NCBI RefSeq assembly: GCF_000236905.1 | Contig: NC_016522.1 | Location: 682,001-746,000 of the forward strand | Source of the DNA: Tetrapisispora phaffii CBS 4417 | Taxonomy: Eukaryota; Ascomycota; Saccharomycetes; Saccharomycetales; Saccharomycetaceae | Reading direction: 5' to 3' | DNA length: 64,000 nt | Part shown: positions 51,157 through 61,032 of the stretch, in pieces | Layout: every line of letters starts with the position of its first letter | Numbering within the stretch: position 1 is the first letter of the stretch | Made by a program: the position numbers and the translations under genes | The notes under the pieces: generated by a model | Told to the model about the DNA's origin: nothing | The model's input: only the letters and a program-made list of their open reading frames with translations | The model's database searches: none

Positions 51157-51675
51157 CTAAAGTGGCACTTCTAATCCTACTCTCTTAGCCGTCTTTTGAA
51201 CTCTGACATTTTGTGCCATTTTATTGAACTCTCCCATATTGTATCTCTCAAATAATTCATCATATTCTCTCTGGTTATCTAGAAATAAATATATGTCTTT
51301 GTAATGCTCCAACGTTCTCTTGTTTATCATGTCCTGCCCAGTTGAAGACCTTATTTGCTTTTCAAAATGTGGTCTTATAAGGTTTCTAAATTCTAGAGGT
51401 GAAAAGTAAAATTCACGGTTTTTGCTAGGGTTAGCATTTTTCAATTCTACTAGCTTTTTTTCAATTGCTTTTAAATTCAACGCCATTGTACTGTTCGAAT
51501 CCTTCAATAGTTGTTGACTTTTGGCTAATTTCAACTTCTCATACTTCAATAATGTTACTTCTTTGTTTATTTCATTAACTTCTTGAATTATTTTATACCT
51601 ACGATCATGGCGAACTGCAGATTTGATTAGGTTCTTATATAGAGAAAGTAATTCGGTTTTTGAAGCATGCGCCAT
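51157..51675 (-). CDS. FMC1: Mitochondrial ATP synthase assembly factor Fmc1
   Basis: A 172-residue LYR-family-like small protein. The C-terminal half (LFLDNQREYDELFERYNMGE, then KTAKRVGLEVPL) closely matches S. cerevisiae Fmc1 (155 residues), a mitochondrial matrix factor that stabilises Atp12 during F1 assembly at high temperature. The N-terminus has LLSLYKNLIKSA, a variant of the LYR motif (LYK). The middle is a charged helix (residues 30-80). The ATG is at 51673-51675. It precedes BMT5 on the same strand, as the YIL098C-YIL096C order suggests, with FYV10 (YIL097W) lost from between them. Confidence 0.92.
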   Translation of the reverse strand: MAHASKTELLSLYKNLIKSAVRHDRRYKIIQEVNEINKEVTLLKYEKLKLAKSQQLLKDSNSTMALNLKAIEKKLVELKNANPSKNREFYFSPLEFRNLIRPHFEKQIRSSTGQDMINKRTLEHYKDIYLFLDNQREYDELFERYNMGEFNKMAQNVRVQKTAKRVGLEVPL

Positions 51676-51934
51676 TTTCTTGCCTGATATCTATGTGTAT
51701 TTTGTCTTTAGTAATATATAATTGGCTATACTTAAATGCTTGACTACATTTTATAATTCAATGTTTTCTAAAAGATCATTATAATGTTCATTATATCTTC
51801 TCAAGATTTTAAGATAGGTAATGCGGGACCTTTATTTTATCTTATTTTTTACAATTTTAAATTTTTTATTTTGCGTGTTATATGCATAACCCGGATTTAT
51901 GTGCTTTAAATAATTATATTCAGATTAAGATAGT

Positions 51935-52945
51935 TCAATCCATGTCTTTATCATCATCATCATTATTTTTTTGAGATCTTTTGTTCTTCTTAGAGTTCTC
52001 AAATATTTTGAATACATATGTACGGGCTTCTCTTTCTTGAGCTGGTTTAGTAGTGTCTTGTTCACTATTGGTTCTTTTGTGATGATACTCTGGATAGTTT
52101 TCCCATTGAAATTTATTAGATTTTTCCACTTGAAACCCAGTTTGCTTTGCTAAAGCTCTCACTTCCCATAAATCATATGGTTCACCAGTGAACATGGTTA
52201 ATATAACTTTACCGATACCACTCTCAGATACGCCATCCACCAATCTTCCATCGTTTTTACGTTCATCTAGAGAATATCCTTGTGTATACTTGGTCTTAGC
52301 ATCTGTTATCGTTGAATTAATCATTTTAAAGAAGTCTTTACAATTTTTAAAGTAAGCAGATATTAACTCTTGATGATCTCTAATGTTTTTGTCCATATCC
52401 TTGATACCTTTACCATTATGAGGAAAATTAAACATTATGTTTTGAATAACTTTACCGCTTATTGAAATATTACCCTTTGTTTGCATAATTTTTTTCCAAG
52501 TGTTCTTTTTAGATATCTTAAATGATTTTATAAGGTTTGTACAGTCAATATGGAAAAATATTAAAACCTTCTCTTCGACTAAAAACTTATAGTTTTCTTC
52601 AAACGTATGCGGATATTTTAACTTTAGTTCTTGAACAGATGCATCATAACTTGTAACAATTAGGTTTTCAGGCAATATATAATCTTGTTCAATCAAAGAT
52701 CTAGCAAATGAGAAGTTACCTTCACCGACTAGTAGTAGTGTTTCATTTTTACTGATTGGAATGAACTTCGTTTCATGTTCTTTCTGCTTTTGTTGATTCT
52801 TTTTAACCTTCGAATTTATAACTGGCTTTGTTTTATGGGCAATTTTTTGCTTTCTTTTCTTCAATGCTTGCTTTTTGGAAATATGATTCAATAAAGTTGT
52901 TCTCAGTTTTTTGTAACCAATCTTCCCTTTTAGTTTTCTACTCAT
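51935..52945 (-). CDS. BMT5: 25S rRNA m3U methyltransferase Bmt5
   Basis: A 336-residue protein, identical in length to S. cerevisiae Bmt5 (YIL096C), which methylates U2634 of 25S rRNA in the nucleolus. A Lys-rich nucleolar-type N-terminus is followed by a Rossmann-like SAM domain (LLVGEGNFSFARSLIEQDYI, residues about 75-95; NLIVTSYDASVQELKLKYP; MFNFPHNGKG). The C-terminus is acidic/basic. The frame runs 31 codons further upstream, but MSRKLKGKIG at 52943-52945 matches the known start, and the outermost upstream codon is not a conserved start. RRPE, PAC and Reb1 motifs lie within about 220 bp of this ATG. Confidence 0.96.
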   Translation of the reverse strand: MSRKLKGKIGYKKLRTTLLNHISKKQALKKRKQKIAHKTKPVINSKVKKNQQKQKEHETKFIPISKNETLLLVGEGNFSFARSLIEQDYILPENLIVTSYDASVQELKLKYPHTFEENYKFLVEEKVLIFFHIDCTNLIKSFKISKKNTWKKIMQTKGNISISGKVIQNIMFNFPHNGKGIKDMDKNIRDHQELISAYFKNCKDFFKMINSTITDAKTKYTQGYSLDERKNDGRLVDGVSESGIGKVILTMFTGEPYDLWEVRALAKQTGFQVEKSNKFQWENYPEYHHKRTNSEQDTTKPAQEREARTYVFKIFENSKKNKRSQKNNDDDDKDMD

Positions 52946-53334
52946 TTTATCTTGTTTTTTGGAGATTATGATTGATGTCCCTTTAATGTATAGATATACC
53001 AAACGTCCAATGATATGAATGCAATAAAACTCAACCACTTATCTTTTTAAAGCATCTAATAAAACTGTATCTTTATAATATCTATACCTCTAAAATTTTT
53101 CAATGTCATCTCATCGCAAATATATATTTTAAAGGTCCGGCTAAATTATTTCCCCGGGTAAATATAACACGTCCGAACCCCATTGTTGTAATAAAGTGTT
53201 TAATCCAACTAGACTTCTATATTGGTTTATTGAATAGAAATCAGTTCACATAACGCTTAGTTAAATTATAGATTAACTTTTGATCCTCTAATGTTGGTCT
53301 CGTAGCCTAATTATATCGAAGAATAATTTCTAAT
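52946..53334. other. BMT5 upstream region
   Basis: A 389-bp spacer holding RRPE, PAC and Reb1 sites for BMT5, and the 3' end region of GPI15. No other gene was seen. Confidence 0.7.
53092..53161. promoter_or_regulatory. RRPE, PAC and Reb1 sites of the BMT5 promoter
   Basis: AAAATTTTTCA at 53092-53102 (RRPE on the minus strand), CTCATCGC at 53110-53117 (PAC), and CGGGTAA at 53155-53161 (Reb1). They lie 150-215 bp from the BMT5 ATG. Confidence 0.85.
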
Positions 53335-53946
53335 TCAATTAGAAATCATTATAAATGTTAGTATAATGCTTAAACGAAGCAGCAATATTAAGTACCGGAG
53401 GATACATACATGAAGTAATAATGTTAAATTCTTTGCTCCTCTTATAATTAACGCAAGATAAAAAACTACTTGAAATCCTTTTTTAAAACCTTCATTAATT
53501 ATTATATCAACTATTGTATTCTCAGAATAAAATTCATTTTTTTTGAAATACTTTTCATTTAACTTGTATGGAAAGATATTAATACCTTTAACTGATGAAA
53601 CTTGAATCCCATAATTTTTAAGGACCATAAATGAATTTACTTCTGGTGGGGTACTGACGATATTACTCAAAGCAAAAACGCAGAATGTTCCGATCAATAG
53701 TGTAATATGACTTAGTTGTTTATAATTATTTTTTAAACAGATGTATGATAGATATGTTATCAAAATTATTACAACATTATTGATAAGTAGTTTTAAATGG
53801 TAATTCTTTGGTAATATTAGAAACTGTAAACATCGTCCACTCTTGAATTTTGAAACATAAAGAGTGTAATTTTTTCTCTCAATAGTTGTAAGTTCTGCTT
53901 GATTAGTTTCCTTTACTTTCATATTATCTATCATATCAGTATCCAT
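53335..53946 (-). CDS. GPI15: GPI-GlcNAc transferase subunit Gpi15 (PIG-H), C-terminus possibly frameshifted
   Basis: A 203-residue membrane protein homologous to S. cerevisiae Gpi15 (229), part of the ER complex that starts GPI-anchor synthesis. Two hydrophobic segments (about residues 52-72 and 78-97) form the hairpin typical of PIG-H. The diagnostic INEGFKKGFQVVFYLALIIRG follows near residue 152. After KNLTLLL the frame reads a hydrophobic stretch ending at 53335. The frame one base back reads MYPPVLNIAASFKHYTNIYN and stops at 53339-53341, and looks more like the family's FPSNLPS...IYN ending. One extra base around 53415-53430 would connect them. The identity is firm; the last 25 residues as read are doubtful. 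Confidence 0.88.
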   Translation of the reverse strand: MDTDMIDNMKVKETNQAELTTIERKNYTLYVSKFKSGRCLQFLILPKNYHLKLLINNVVIILITYLSYICLKNNYKQLSHITLLIGTFCVFALSNIVSTPPEVNSFMVLKNYGIQVSSVKGINIFPYKLNEKYFKKNEFYSENTIVDIIINEGFKKGFQVVFYLALIIRGAKNLTLLLHVCILRYLILLLRLSIILTFIMISN

Positions 53947-54306
53947 GTATATTTACTATAATTATGTAATTGGTATGTAACTTAACTTTAACATTGAAAA
54001 TAACCATTCATATCATTCTTTTAGCTAACTCATACTTAATATTTTAATATCTAGAATATACAATCCTTTTCTATGCATGTGCATTGAAATTTCGCGGTGT
54101 AATTTGTATACTGCTAAGACTTCATTTCGCGAATAGACCATTACTAAATCTATTTTACAAATGAAGTTATTGAATTAGAATCTATTTTATAATTAAATTA
54201 GTTAAGAGCATTGTGTTTTTTCTTCCATATATTTTATTACCTATGAAAAAGCTAATAATACAACTTTTATAAATTTACAAATCTGAATGTTTTAATATAT
54301 TTTGAG
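53947..54306. other. GPI15 upstream spacer
   Basis: A 360-bp AT-rich spacer between the GPI15 start and the BDP1 3' end. No gene was seen. Confidence 0.65.
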
Positions 54307-56169
54307 CTATCGACCTTGAACGATACTGTTAGGATGATCAATTTTTTTGAAGTTAACTGATTCCTGCAACTTCCTCCTCTGGTTGTTTTTCCTGTCATCA
54401 ATTGTACCTAATACAATTTCAGATTTTCTATACGATTTTAAATCTTCTGTCATGAATCCACCTGACGTCTTCTTATTAATATCTTTACTTTTACTAATTT
54501 TCAAATCTTCATTTTTAGCTAGTTCTTTGGCATCCTCAATTTCCTTAAGATGTTCTTCATGTTCAACTTGTAACTTTTCTAATTTATCATTAAACTCATC
54601 AATACTACCCAATTTCTTCCTTATTTCGTCACAATATGTGTCAAAATCAGGCGGTAATCGAGATCGTAGAGCCAATTCAATCATTATAGGGTGCTTTTTC
54701 TCTTCATTGATGAATTTAGCTTTTATTTGCTTCCTAGTTCTGTAGGGAAATAATTGAGCAATAACATTAAAATCAGTTCCCCACATGGTTAATGCTTTGT
54801 AAAATTTGATTAATTCAGTACTAGTCCATGGGTCAGTGTAAGAATTTCTCCCATAAGTGGCTGAATTACACAGATTTTCAAACGGATTTTCATCGACTTT
54901 TTCCTTCTGCGAGTTCTCATAACTTGCGTTTTTATGTCTATCAATTTGGATGGATTCATCATCAACTGCAATAGTACCTTCCTTATTCAACTTTAGTTGA
55001 ATGGTAGATGGTTGTAGGTCTGGGATATCTGAATTTAGTAAATCATCTCTAAGCTTTTTACGTTCTTCCTTCGCTTGTTCAATAGTTTCTTTTGTTAACG
55101 AATAAACAGACTTAAATTCCTCACGAGCTCTCTTTCTAATTTCCCTTTTCTCGATTCTCTTTTTGACTTTTATATCATCTGCTTCTTTGGCTTTTTTAAA
55201 GTTTTCAGAAGGCTTGCCAATAGGTAGCAAATGCTTACATAGCTCTGCCATTGTAAACTGATCCTCATCTATAGTATACTTCTCTGAATCGCCATCGTCA
55301 ATATTCTTCGGGATTTGTCCTAAATTTTTAATCTTAAAACTTTTATATTTGTCTTCAGTCTCAGGAAACAAATCATCAGACATAACTTTATTCAAGTCTG
55401 CTCTAGATATTGGAAACGATATTTTTGTGGCTTTATTTCTAGTTTTACTTCTGGTCTTAGTGGACTTCATGTTTGACTTAGAATTTACATTTTTCTTATC
55501 ACTATTACTAGTACTACTTTCAGAACTAGTTGAATCATTATTATTTTCAACTGGGACAATACTGATCCTATGCACAGACCCTGATTTTTTCGAAATCGAT
55601 ATTCTTGTGGACATTCTGCTTTTTTTTAAAGTTATCAAATTATCATCAGATTCTGGGATACTACTCATTCGAGATTTCTTTGTGCTCGGATTGGATATAG
55701 TAGACAAACGTCTATGTACAGTTTCTCCAGCTGTCGTATTTAATTGTTGTTTAGAACTTTGCATAGCAATCGGTTTGAAAAGTAATTGTGAATTACTATT
55801 ACTCAATGAATTCAATCTACTAGACCGGCGACGTTTAGTATCTAAACTACTAGTAGATGAAGTTGAAAGTCTAGATTCTGTACTAGATGAAGTCTCTGAA
55901 GGAGTCAAATCTTTTTGGTTATCAGTAGCTAACTTTTGTTCAAAAGATATTTTCTCGACATCTACATTATGATCTTTGTTACCATCGGAAATGTTCTTTA
56001 TAACCTTTGATTTAGGATCATCATCATCAAATACACCTTTATCAGAAAGCTTAATTTCTGGCTCTAATGTTTTCTGAGCTGAGAGTGGAACTGACAATTG
56101 CTTGATCACTCTACGTTGTCTAACTTTTGGCGCAAAACGCGTACCACTTTTATTAACTACACTACTCAT
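54307..56169 (-). CDS. BDP1: TFIIIB subunit Bdp1 (B'')
   Basis: A 620-residue RNA polymerase III initiation factor (S. cerevisiae Bdp1, 594). With Brf1 and TBP it forms TFIIIB on tRNA and 5S genes. The N-terminal 270 residues are Ser-rich and disordered. The conserved DEDQFTMAELCKHLLPIGKP lies near residue 303, and the extended SANT domain at about 446-495 (DPWTSTELIKFYKALTMWGT, then RTRKQIKAKFINEEKKHP). Basic helical arms follow. Position next to GPI15 on the same strand preserves YNL039W-YNL038W as a pair, inverted here relative to HDA1. The ATG is at 56167-56169. Confidence 0.96.
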   Translation of the reverse strand: MSSVVNKSGTRFAPKVRQRRVIKQLSVPLSAQKTLEPEIKLSDKGVFDDDDPKSKVIKNISDGNKDHNVDVEKISFEQKLATDNQKDLTPSETSSSTESRLSTSSTSSLDTKRRRSSRLNSLSNSNSQLLFKPIAMQSSKQQLNTTAGETVHRRLSTISNPSTKKSRMSSIPESDDNLITLKKSRMSTRISISKKSGSVHRISIVPVENNNDSTSSESSTSNSDKKNVNSKSNMKSTKTRSKTRNKATKISFPISRADLNKVMSDDLFPETEDKYKSFKIKNLGQIPKNIDDGDSEKYTIDEDQFTMAELCKHLLPIGKPSENFKKAKEADDIKVKKRIEKREIRKRAREEFKSVYSLTKETIEQAKEERKKLRDDLLNSDIPDLQPSTIQLKLNKEGTIAVDDESIQIDRHKNASYENSQKEKVDENPFENLCNSATYGRNSYTDPWTSTELIKFYKALTMWGTDFNVIAQLFPYRTRKQIKAKFINEEKKHPIMIELALRSRLPPDFDTYCDEIRKKLGSIDEFNDKLEKLQVEHEEHLKEIEDAKELAKNEDLKISKSKDINKKTSGGFMTEDLKSYRKSEIVLGTIDDRKNNQRRKLQESVNFKKIDHPNSIVQGR

Positions 56170-56735
56170 TCTATAACTATTGTTGTTGTGCCAATGTTAA
56201 TATTCTAAAACAATCTAGTAGAACCGTATTACAAATTGATATGCTGGCAATATGTTATTTGACAATTATATATACATATAATATAATACTTCTGGTTAAA
56301 CAGATATTGATCACAAAATAAAAATACAGATGATTTAAGTTCTAGTATGCATTTCTTGATTTGTTGATATGTTTTATTTTCTATGTTAAAGCTTAAAACA
56401 TCAATGCGCATGAGATTGGTTGTACGGTTAAGTCACATGATAAAGGCAACAGCATATATAGGTACATATATATATGTAGGTGACAGGACCAATATTAAGG
56501 GTGACAGGGTCTGAAATGTATAAAAGAGAACCTGTTATTAAATATACTAATCTAGTGAGCAATTTTTTGACTTTATTTATAATTTGCTGATGTTAATTTA
56601 AAATTATTACATAAAACAGCGCCATTTTGTTTTAAAAAGAATATGACTATATATCTAATTTTGTTTGAGAAATGTCATCTCTGTCTAAACTACGTATTCT
56701 ATGGAGATTATATACGCAATGACGCTATATATACA
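56170..56735. other. BDP1 upstream spacer
   Basis: A 566-bp AT-rich spacer between the BDP1 start and the 3' end of the YNL035C homolog. No gene or RNA was seen. A GTCACATG at 56432-56439 lacks centromere partners. Confidence 0.6.
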
Positions 56736-57977
56736 TTACAGACATATTCTAATAAGGTTTAAAACGAGTCTTTGAGGAGTGTTTGTCTTTATCACGTTTC
56801 TGTTTATGTTTTTTGCTTTTATGTTTCTTGACTTTTTGGTTATCATCAATGGTTTTATATGCTTTTTTATTTCACTATTCTCTCCATATTGTTCATTATT
56901 TCTTCCAACTAACATGTTGTAGTCGTCCGATAGAACGTCCAATTGTTCAGTTGCGTTCCAAAAGTCTTTTGAAACATTTAATATACTCGAACACCTTGGA
57001 GCATGCCATATGTTCACATTACCATCTTCACCACACGAGTAAATTATATCTGAATGGTTATTTAGGTTTCCTGGAGGAATAAAGACATCTCTGATTACTT
57101 CATCGCCGTGTGCATTTGGAATTATAATATGATTTTCAGTATTCATTATCTCATTTTCAAAACCGCATATTTTAAGTTCACCTGCATTTTCTGCAGATTT
57201 TCCCATAGCAACATAACCTGGATACAGGTCAACTACATAATCACAGTCCCATTGTCCTCTAATATCACCGAAATCTAATGGGCGAGGTTCTGTCAATTCA
57301 TCAGATTTATCATTCAATTCATGAATTGCAAAAGTTTCCATATGCGATAACGTATATATTCTTTTTGGTGATAACCATCCACATGAGTGAATGGATGCAT
57401 AATTGATAACTTGATGCAAGGCTTCATCTTCATCCTCTTGTGCGAGATCATATATATTTGTATACCCATCAGTTGAACCACTCAGTAAAATATTTTTATC
57501 AGATGGATGAAATTTAATATCAGTGATATCGTCATGATGCGAATCTACAAATGCCCGTACTGGTTTACTGAAATATCTAACATCATATATGAACATTTCA
57601 GCATCAACACCGGTCAACTCAGTGCCGCAAACTAACATATCATGTCTTGATTCTAATGACAGAAACACAGAATTTTTATCATTTTTAATTGTAGCCACTG
57701 GTGAATCGCCATTCCTAACATCATAAATTTTTACAGAAGCCAATGAAGTAGCAGCGAAGATACAGCCATTTTCGAAATCATTATTTATCACTCGTAATGA
57801 ATTAATATTTGTTTCACCAACTTCAAATTTCTTAATAATACTAGGAGAATTCCAATCAATCAAATTAACACTACCATTACTTGAACTACACAAAAGACCA
57901 CGACTGTAAAGAGGCTTTAATTCCAAGCACCAATTGTCATTACCAAAGGTAATTTGATTAACCAATTTAGCGCTCAT
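56736..57977 (-). CDS. WD40 nuclear protein (YNL035C/WDR89-like), C-terminus probably frameshifted
   Basis: As read, this is 413 residues of WD40 propeller homologous to S. cerevisiae YNL035C (389, nuclear, unknown function; WDR89-like). WD repeats are visible, e.g. KFHPSDKNILLSGSTDGYTN and DIIYSCGEDGNVNIWHAPRC. The tail after residue about 373 changes character. The zero frame gives IKPLMITKKSRNIKAKNIN, while the frame one base back gives a Lys/His-rich tail ending in RFKPY, with a stop at 56749-56751. That alternative is typical of nucleolar WD proteins and looks genuine. The switch falls at a six-A run (T6 on the plus strand, 56863-56868) within the heptamer A AAA AAG in zero frame. The ATG is at 57975-57977. 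Confidence 0.85.
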   Translation of the reverse strand: MSAKLVNQITFGNDNWCLELKPLYSRGLLCSSSNGSVNLIDWNSPSIIKKFEVGETNINSLRVINNDFENGCIFAATSLASVKIYDVRNGDSPVATIKNDKNSVFLSLESRHDMLVCGTELTGVDAEMFIYDVRYFSKPVRAFVDSHHDDITDIKFHPSDKNILLSGSTDGYTNIYDLAQEDEDEALHQVINYASIHSCGWLSPKRIYTLSHMETFAIHELNDKSDELTEPRPLDFGDIRGQWDCDYVVDLYPGYVAMGKSAENAGELKICGFENEIMNTENHIIIPNAHGDEVIRDVFIPPGNLNNHSDIIYSCGEDGNVNIWHAPRCSSILNVSKDFWNATEQLDVLSDDYNMLVGRNNEQYGENSEIKKHIKPLMITKKSRNIKAKNINRNVIKTNTPQRLVLNLIRICL

Positions 57978-58938
57978 ATGCCAATGTTATAAAATAATTT
58001 TCCTTGACCTTGAATTGTACGAAGTTTCACACCTCAAATAACCAAAAAGTAATGGACAAAATTTCAATCTACTGTCTAAATTTAAATTCTTACTTGCAAG
58101 TGGCAATCGATGTTGGTTGTTCAACTTAACTGACGATCAATTAATTTAATAGTTACTACTATATATATATATATGTGTGTGTGTATTCAGATTTATACCG
58201 ATGAGATACTAAACAAAACTTGAAATATTTACCCGAATTTTATCGACATCTAATTGTTTCGAATGGCACTATTTAAACAAAAGTTATTCACCCTTTAAAG
58301 CATTAAATTTCACGGTACTACTAAAAAAATACATACAGGTCAACAAACGGACCAAGCTAGATCTTATCTAAAGCAAATATCCATCATTAGAACTTGGCTT
58401 CCTTCAAAGATATTGGGTCAATGTTTATATATTCTCCGTTTATAGATTTATATCTTCTTTATATTGCAATAGATCTCATCAACTCAAACCCGTCATTGCT
58501 TCTTATAATATCGAATTTCTTAAGGTATTAATTTCTATCAAACAATACCAAGAAGAATATATTTTCAAGTGAAAAATAAAGTAAAAATTAAATTTCAAGA
58601 TTCTTAACATTGAAAAATTATTGGAATGTTTTGTGATCTTAGAATGTATATATACGTGCTCCTGTTATTAATTGATACAAGGTAGACAATGCTTAATTTG
58701 TCATTTGCTATTCTCTTTTTTTTTTTAGATACAATTTTGATATATTGAAGTTATTCTTTATAATTTGATCTTATTTTTTCTAGTTCTCTTTTAATACGTA
58801 AGTAGTCTCAATTGTTCTCGAAATTACAGTAACATACATAAGTGTTGCTATACTTTTTATTATCCCTTTACTACCTAAAACGAACGGAAAGTGAAAGTTG
58901 AGACGAATCGTTACAAGATTAATTGCACCAGTACATAT
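57978..58938. other. Divergent spacer, YNL035C homolog to ARK1
   Basis: A 961-bp AT-rich spacer with an AT/GT run at about 58159-58183. No tRNA, although S. cerevisiae has tRNA genes in this neighbourhood. No ORF was recognised. Confidence 0.6.
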
Positions 58939-61032
58939 ATGAATCAACCAGAAATTCCATTGTATACACCAGGTATTATTTTACCAGTAGGGTCTCACCA
59001 AGCTAAAATATTGAAGTATTTGACAAGTGGGGGGTTTGCACAAGTATATCAAGTTGAAATATCACCGTACGATATTCATAGTGGATCGAATATAGCATGT
59101 TTGAAAAGAGTCATTGTACCGGATAAAACATCCTTGAATGTACCAAGAGCTGAAGTGGAAGCCATGAAATTGTTAAGAAATAATAAGTATGTAGTGTCAT
59201 ATATCGACTCCCATGCTGCTAAGTCACGCCCGGCACCGGGTGTCCCTAATGGCTCTTATGAAGTGTTTTTATTAATGGAGTATTGTTCAGGGAAAGGGTT
59301 GATCGATTTCATGAATACCAGATTGCAGAATAGATTAAAAGAATTCGAAATACTAAACATTATGAGTCATGTTTCTCAAGGTGTAGCGGCAATGCATGCT
59401 CTACAACCACCTCTATTACATAGGGATATAAAAATTGAAAACGTTTTGATTTCAAACAAAAATGAATTTAAACTCTGCGACTTTGGTTCAGTATGTGGTG
59501 TAATTAGGCCTCCGACTAACCAAACAGAATTGGATTTTGTTCAACATGATATATTGAAAAACACTACTGCTCAGTATAGATCCCCAGAGATGTTGTCATT
59601 GTCCAAAAGCATACCTATTAATGAAAAATCTGATATTTGGGCTCTAGGTGTATTTTTATACAAAGTATGTTACTATACAACGCCATTTGAAAAAGAAGGT
59701 GAAAATGCTATCTTACATTCTAGATACCAATACCCAGCATACCCTCAATATAGTGATAATTTAAAAAATTTAATAAGGGTTATGTTGATGGTTGATCCAT
59801 CAAAAAGACCAAATATATGCCAAGTTGTGGAAGAAGTGTCAAGACTTCAAGGAGTTCCTTGTCCGTTGAAAAATTTTTACCTAGAGAGAGCCATCAGACA
59901 GACTGCAGTTCAAGATAACCACTTTAATCATCAAATGGAACAATTCCCTCCTTTGCATTTACAACATTCAATTAGTTCACCTGCACTCTCAACTGTCAAT
60001 AATAATATTGGCCTAAGCAATATTAATTTTCTTCAAAATGTTAATAATTCAGCAATTCAAACCGCAAATACAACATCAAGAATCAATAATAATCCATATA
60101 GCCTTCATAATTCATCTACATTACAAAATACGCCACAAACTATTGCTGCTGATCGAAGATATCCTGTTTCAACAGCACCGAAACAACAACACAATATACC
60201 TGCATACAACAATCAAATTAATGATATAACCCTCCAAAAATCTTTGAGTGCCACAATGGCGGATGCACCTGTGTCAACAATAAATATATCTGATAACGCT
60301 TTTGATAGAGGATTGCATTTATCGGAGCTTCAAAAATCTGTAACCGCTTTAAACAATGATATGAATCATATATATTCTCAAAAACAAGAGGGAGGAAGAG
60401 GAAAAATATCATCTATTTTAAATTCAAATCCAAATTCCTTAGATCAGTCACCTACTAGAGCTGAAAATAATGCACTTTCAACAAAATCTTCAAGAGTCGA
60501 TCTTTCTGTATTTAACGATAATGATCAACCTCCTTATATTAAAAATGTACTACCTGTCGAAGATGACGCGGATGATGATATCTACACAACAAAACCATTC
60601 AACTCTAAACTGACTGATATTTCACTTACGTCATTACAGAAAGAGATCACAGAATTGAAAATGGAACTCTCGAAGAATGACTCAAAAAATGCTGTTGATA
60701 GTAGAAGTTCATTTAACTCAAACGCAGAACCTTCCTCAGAATTAACAAATAAAACCGTTAAGAAAAATTCAATTACTGACAGATATTTGAATTCAGTTGG
60801 CGACAATGGCGTAACATCTGTTAAAAAAACTGCAGAGGGATACGGGAAGTATACAAAAGTATCTGATAAGGAAGGTTCTTTGACCTCGGTTAATACTGCA
60901 AAGCCATTAGAGTCAGGGCACAAATCTGAAAATACGAATAAATATATTAAAGGTAATACAAAACAGAAGGTACCACCTAAATTGCCTACAAAACCTTCTT
61001 ATTTAGGTGGTAAGAGAATTGAATCAAAATAA
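58939..61032 (+). CDS. ARK1: Ark1/Prk1-family actin-regulating kinase
   Basis: A 697-residue Ser/Thr kinase of the Ark/Prk (NAK) family, which phosphorylates Pan1, Sla1 and epsins to disassemble endocytic coats at cortical actin patches. The kinase domain fills residues 1-305: glycine loop SGGFAQVYQV near 31-40, catalytic loop HRDIKIEN from His161 with Asp163, CDFGSVCG, and TTAQYRSPEM in the activation loop. The remainder is Asn/Ser-rich and ends in a Pro/Lys motif (KVPPKLPTKPSYLGGKR), like the Abp1-SH3-binding tail of Ark1. The start was set at the ATG at 58939 (MNQPEIPLYTPG), since the upstream in-frame codon is GTG. ARK1 is preferred over PRK1 because HDA1 is the convergent neighbour, as in S. 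cerevisiae YNL021W/YNL020C, and by the tail. Confidence 0.92.
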   Translation: MNQPEIPLYTPGIILPVGSHQAKILKYLTSGGFAQVYQVEISPYDIHSGSNIACLKRVIVPDKTSLNVPRAEVEAMKLLRNNKYVVSYIDSHAAKSRPAPGVPNGSYEVFLLMEYCSGKGLIDFMNTRLQNRLKEFEILNIMSHVSQGVAAMHALQPPLLHRDIKIENVLISNKNEFKLCDFGSVCGVIRPPTNQTELDFVQHDILKNTTAQYRSPEMLSLSKSIPINEKSDIWALGVFLYKVCYYTTPFEKEGENAILHSRYQYPAYPQYSDNLKNLIRVMLMVDPSKRPNICQVVEEVSRLQGVPCPLKNFYLERAIRQTAVQDNHFNHQMEQFPPLHLQHSISSPALSTVNNNIGLSNINFLQNVNNSAIQTANTTSRINNNPYSLHNSSTLQNTPQTIAADRRYPVSTAPKQQHNIPAYNNQINDITLQKSLSATMADAPVSTINISDNAFDRGLHLSELQKSVTALNNDMNHIYSQKQEGGRGKISSILNSNPNSLDQSPTRAENNALSTKSSRVDLSVFNDNDQPPYIKNVLPVEDDADDDIYTTKPFNSKLTDISLTSLQKEITELKMELSKNDSKNAVDSRSSFNSNAEPSSELTNKTVKKNSITDRYLNSVGDNGVTSVKKTAEGYGKYTKVSDKEGSLTSVNTAKPLESGHKSENTNKYIKGNTKQKVPPKLPTKPSYLGGKRIESK

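Noticed and set aside
57978..58938. Search for a tRNA gene expected from S. cerevisiae synteny
   Set aside because: No GTTCGANNC-type B box with matching A box was found here or elsewhere in the window.
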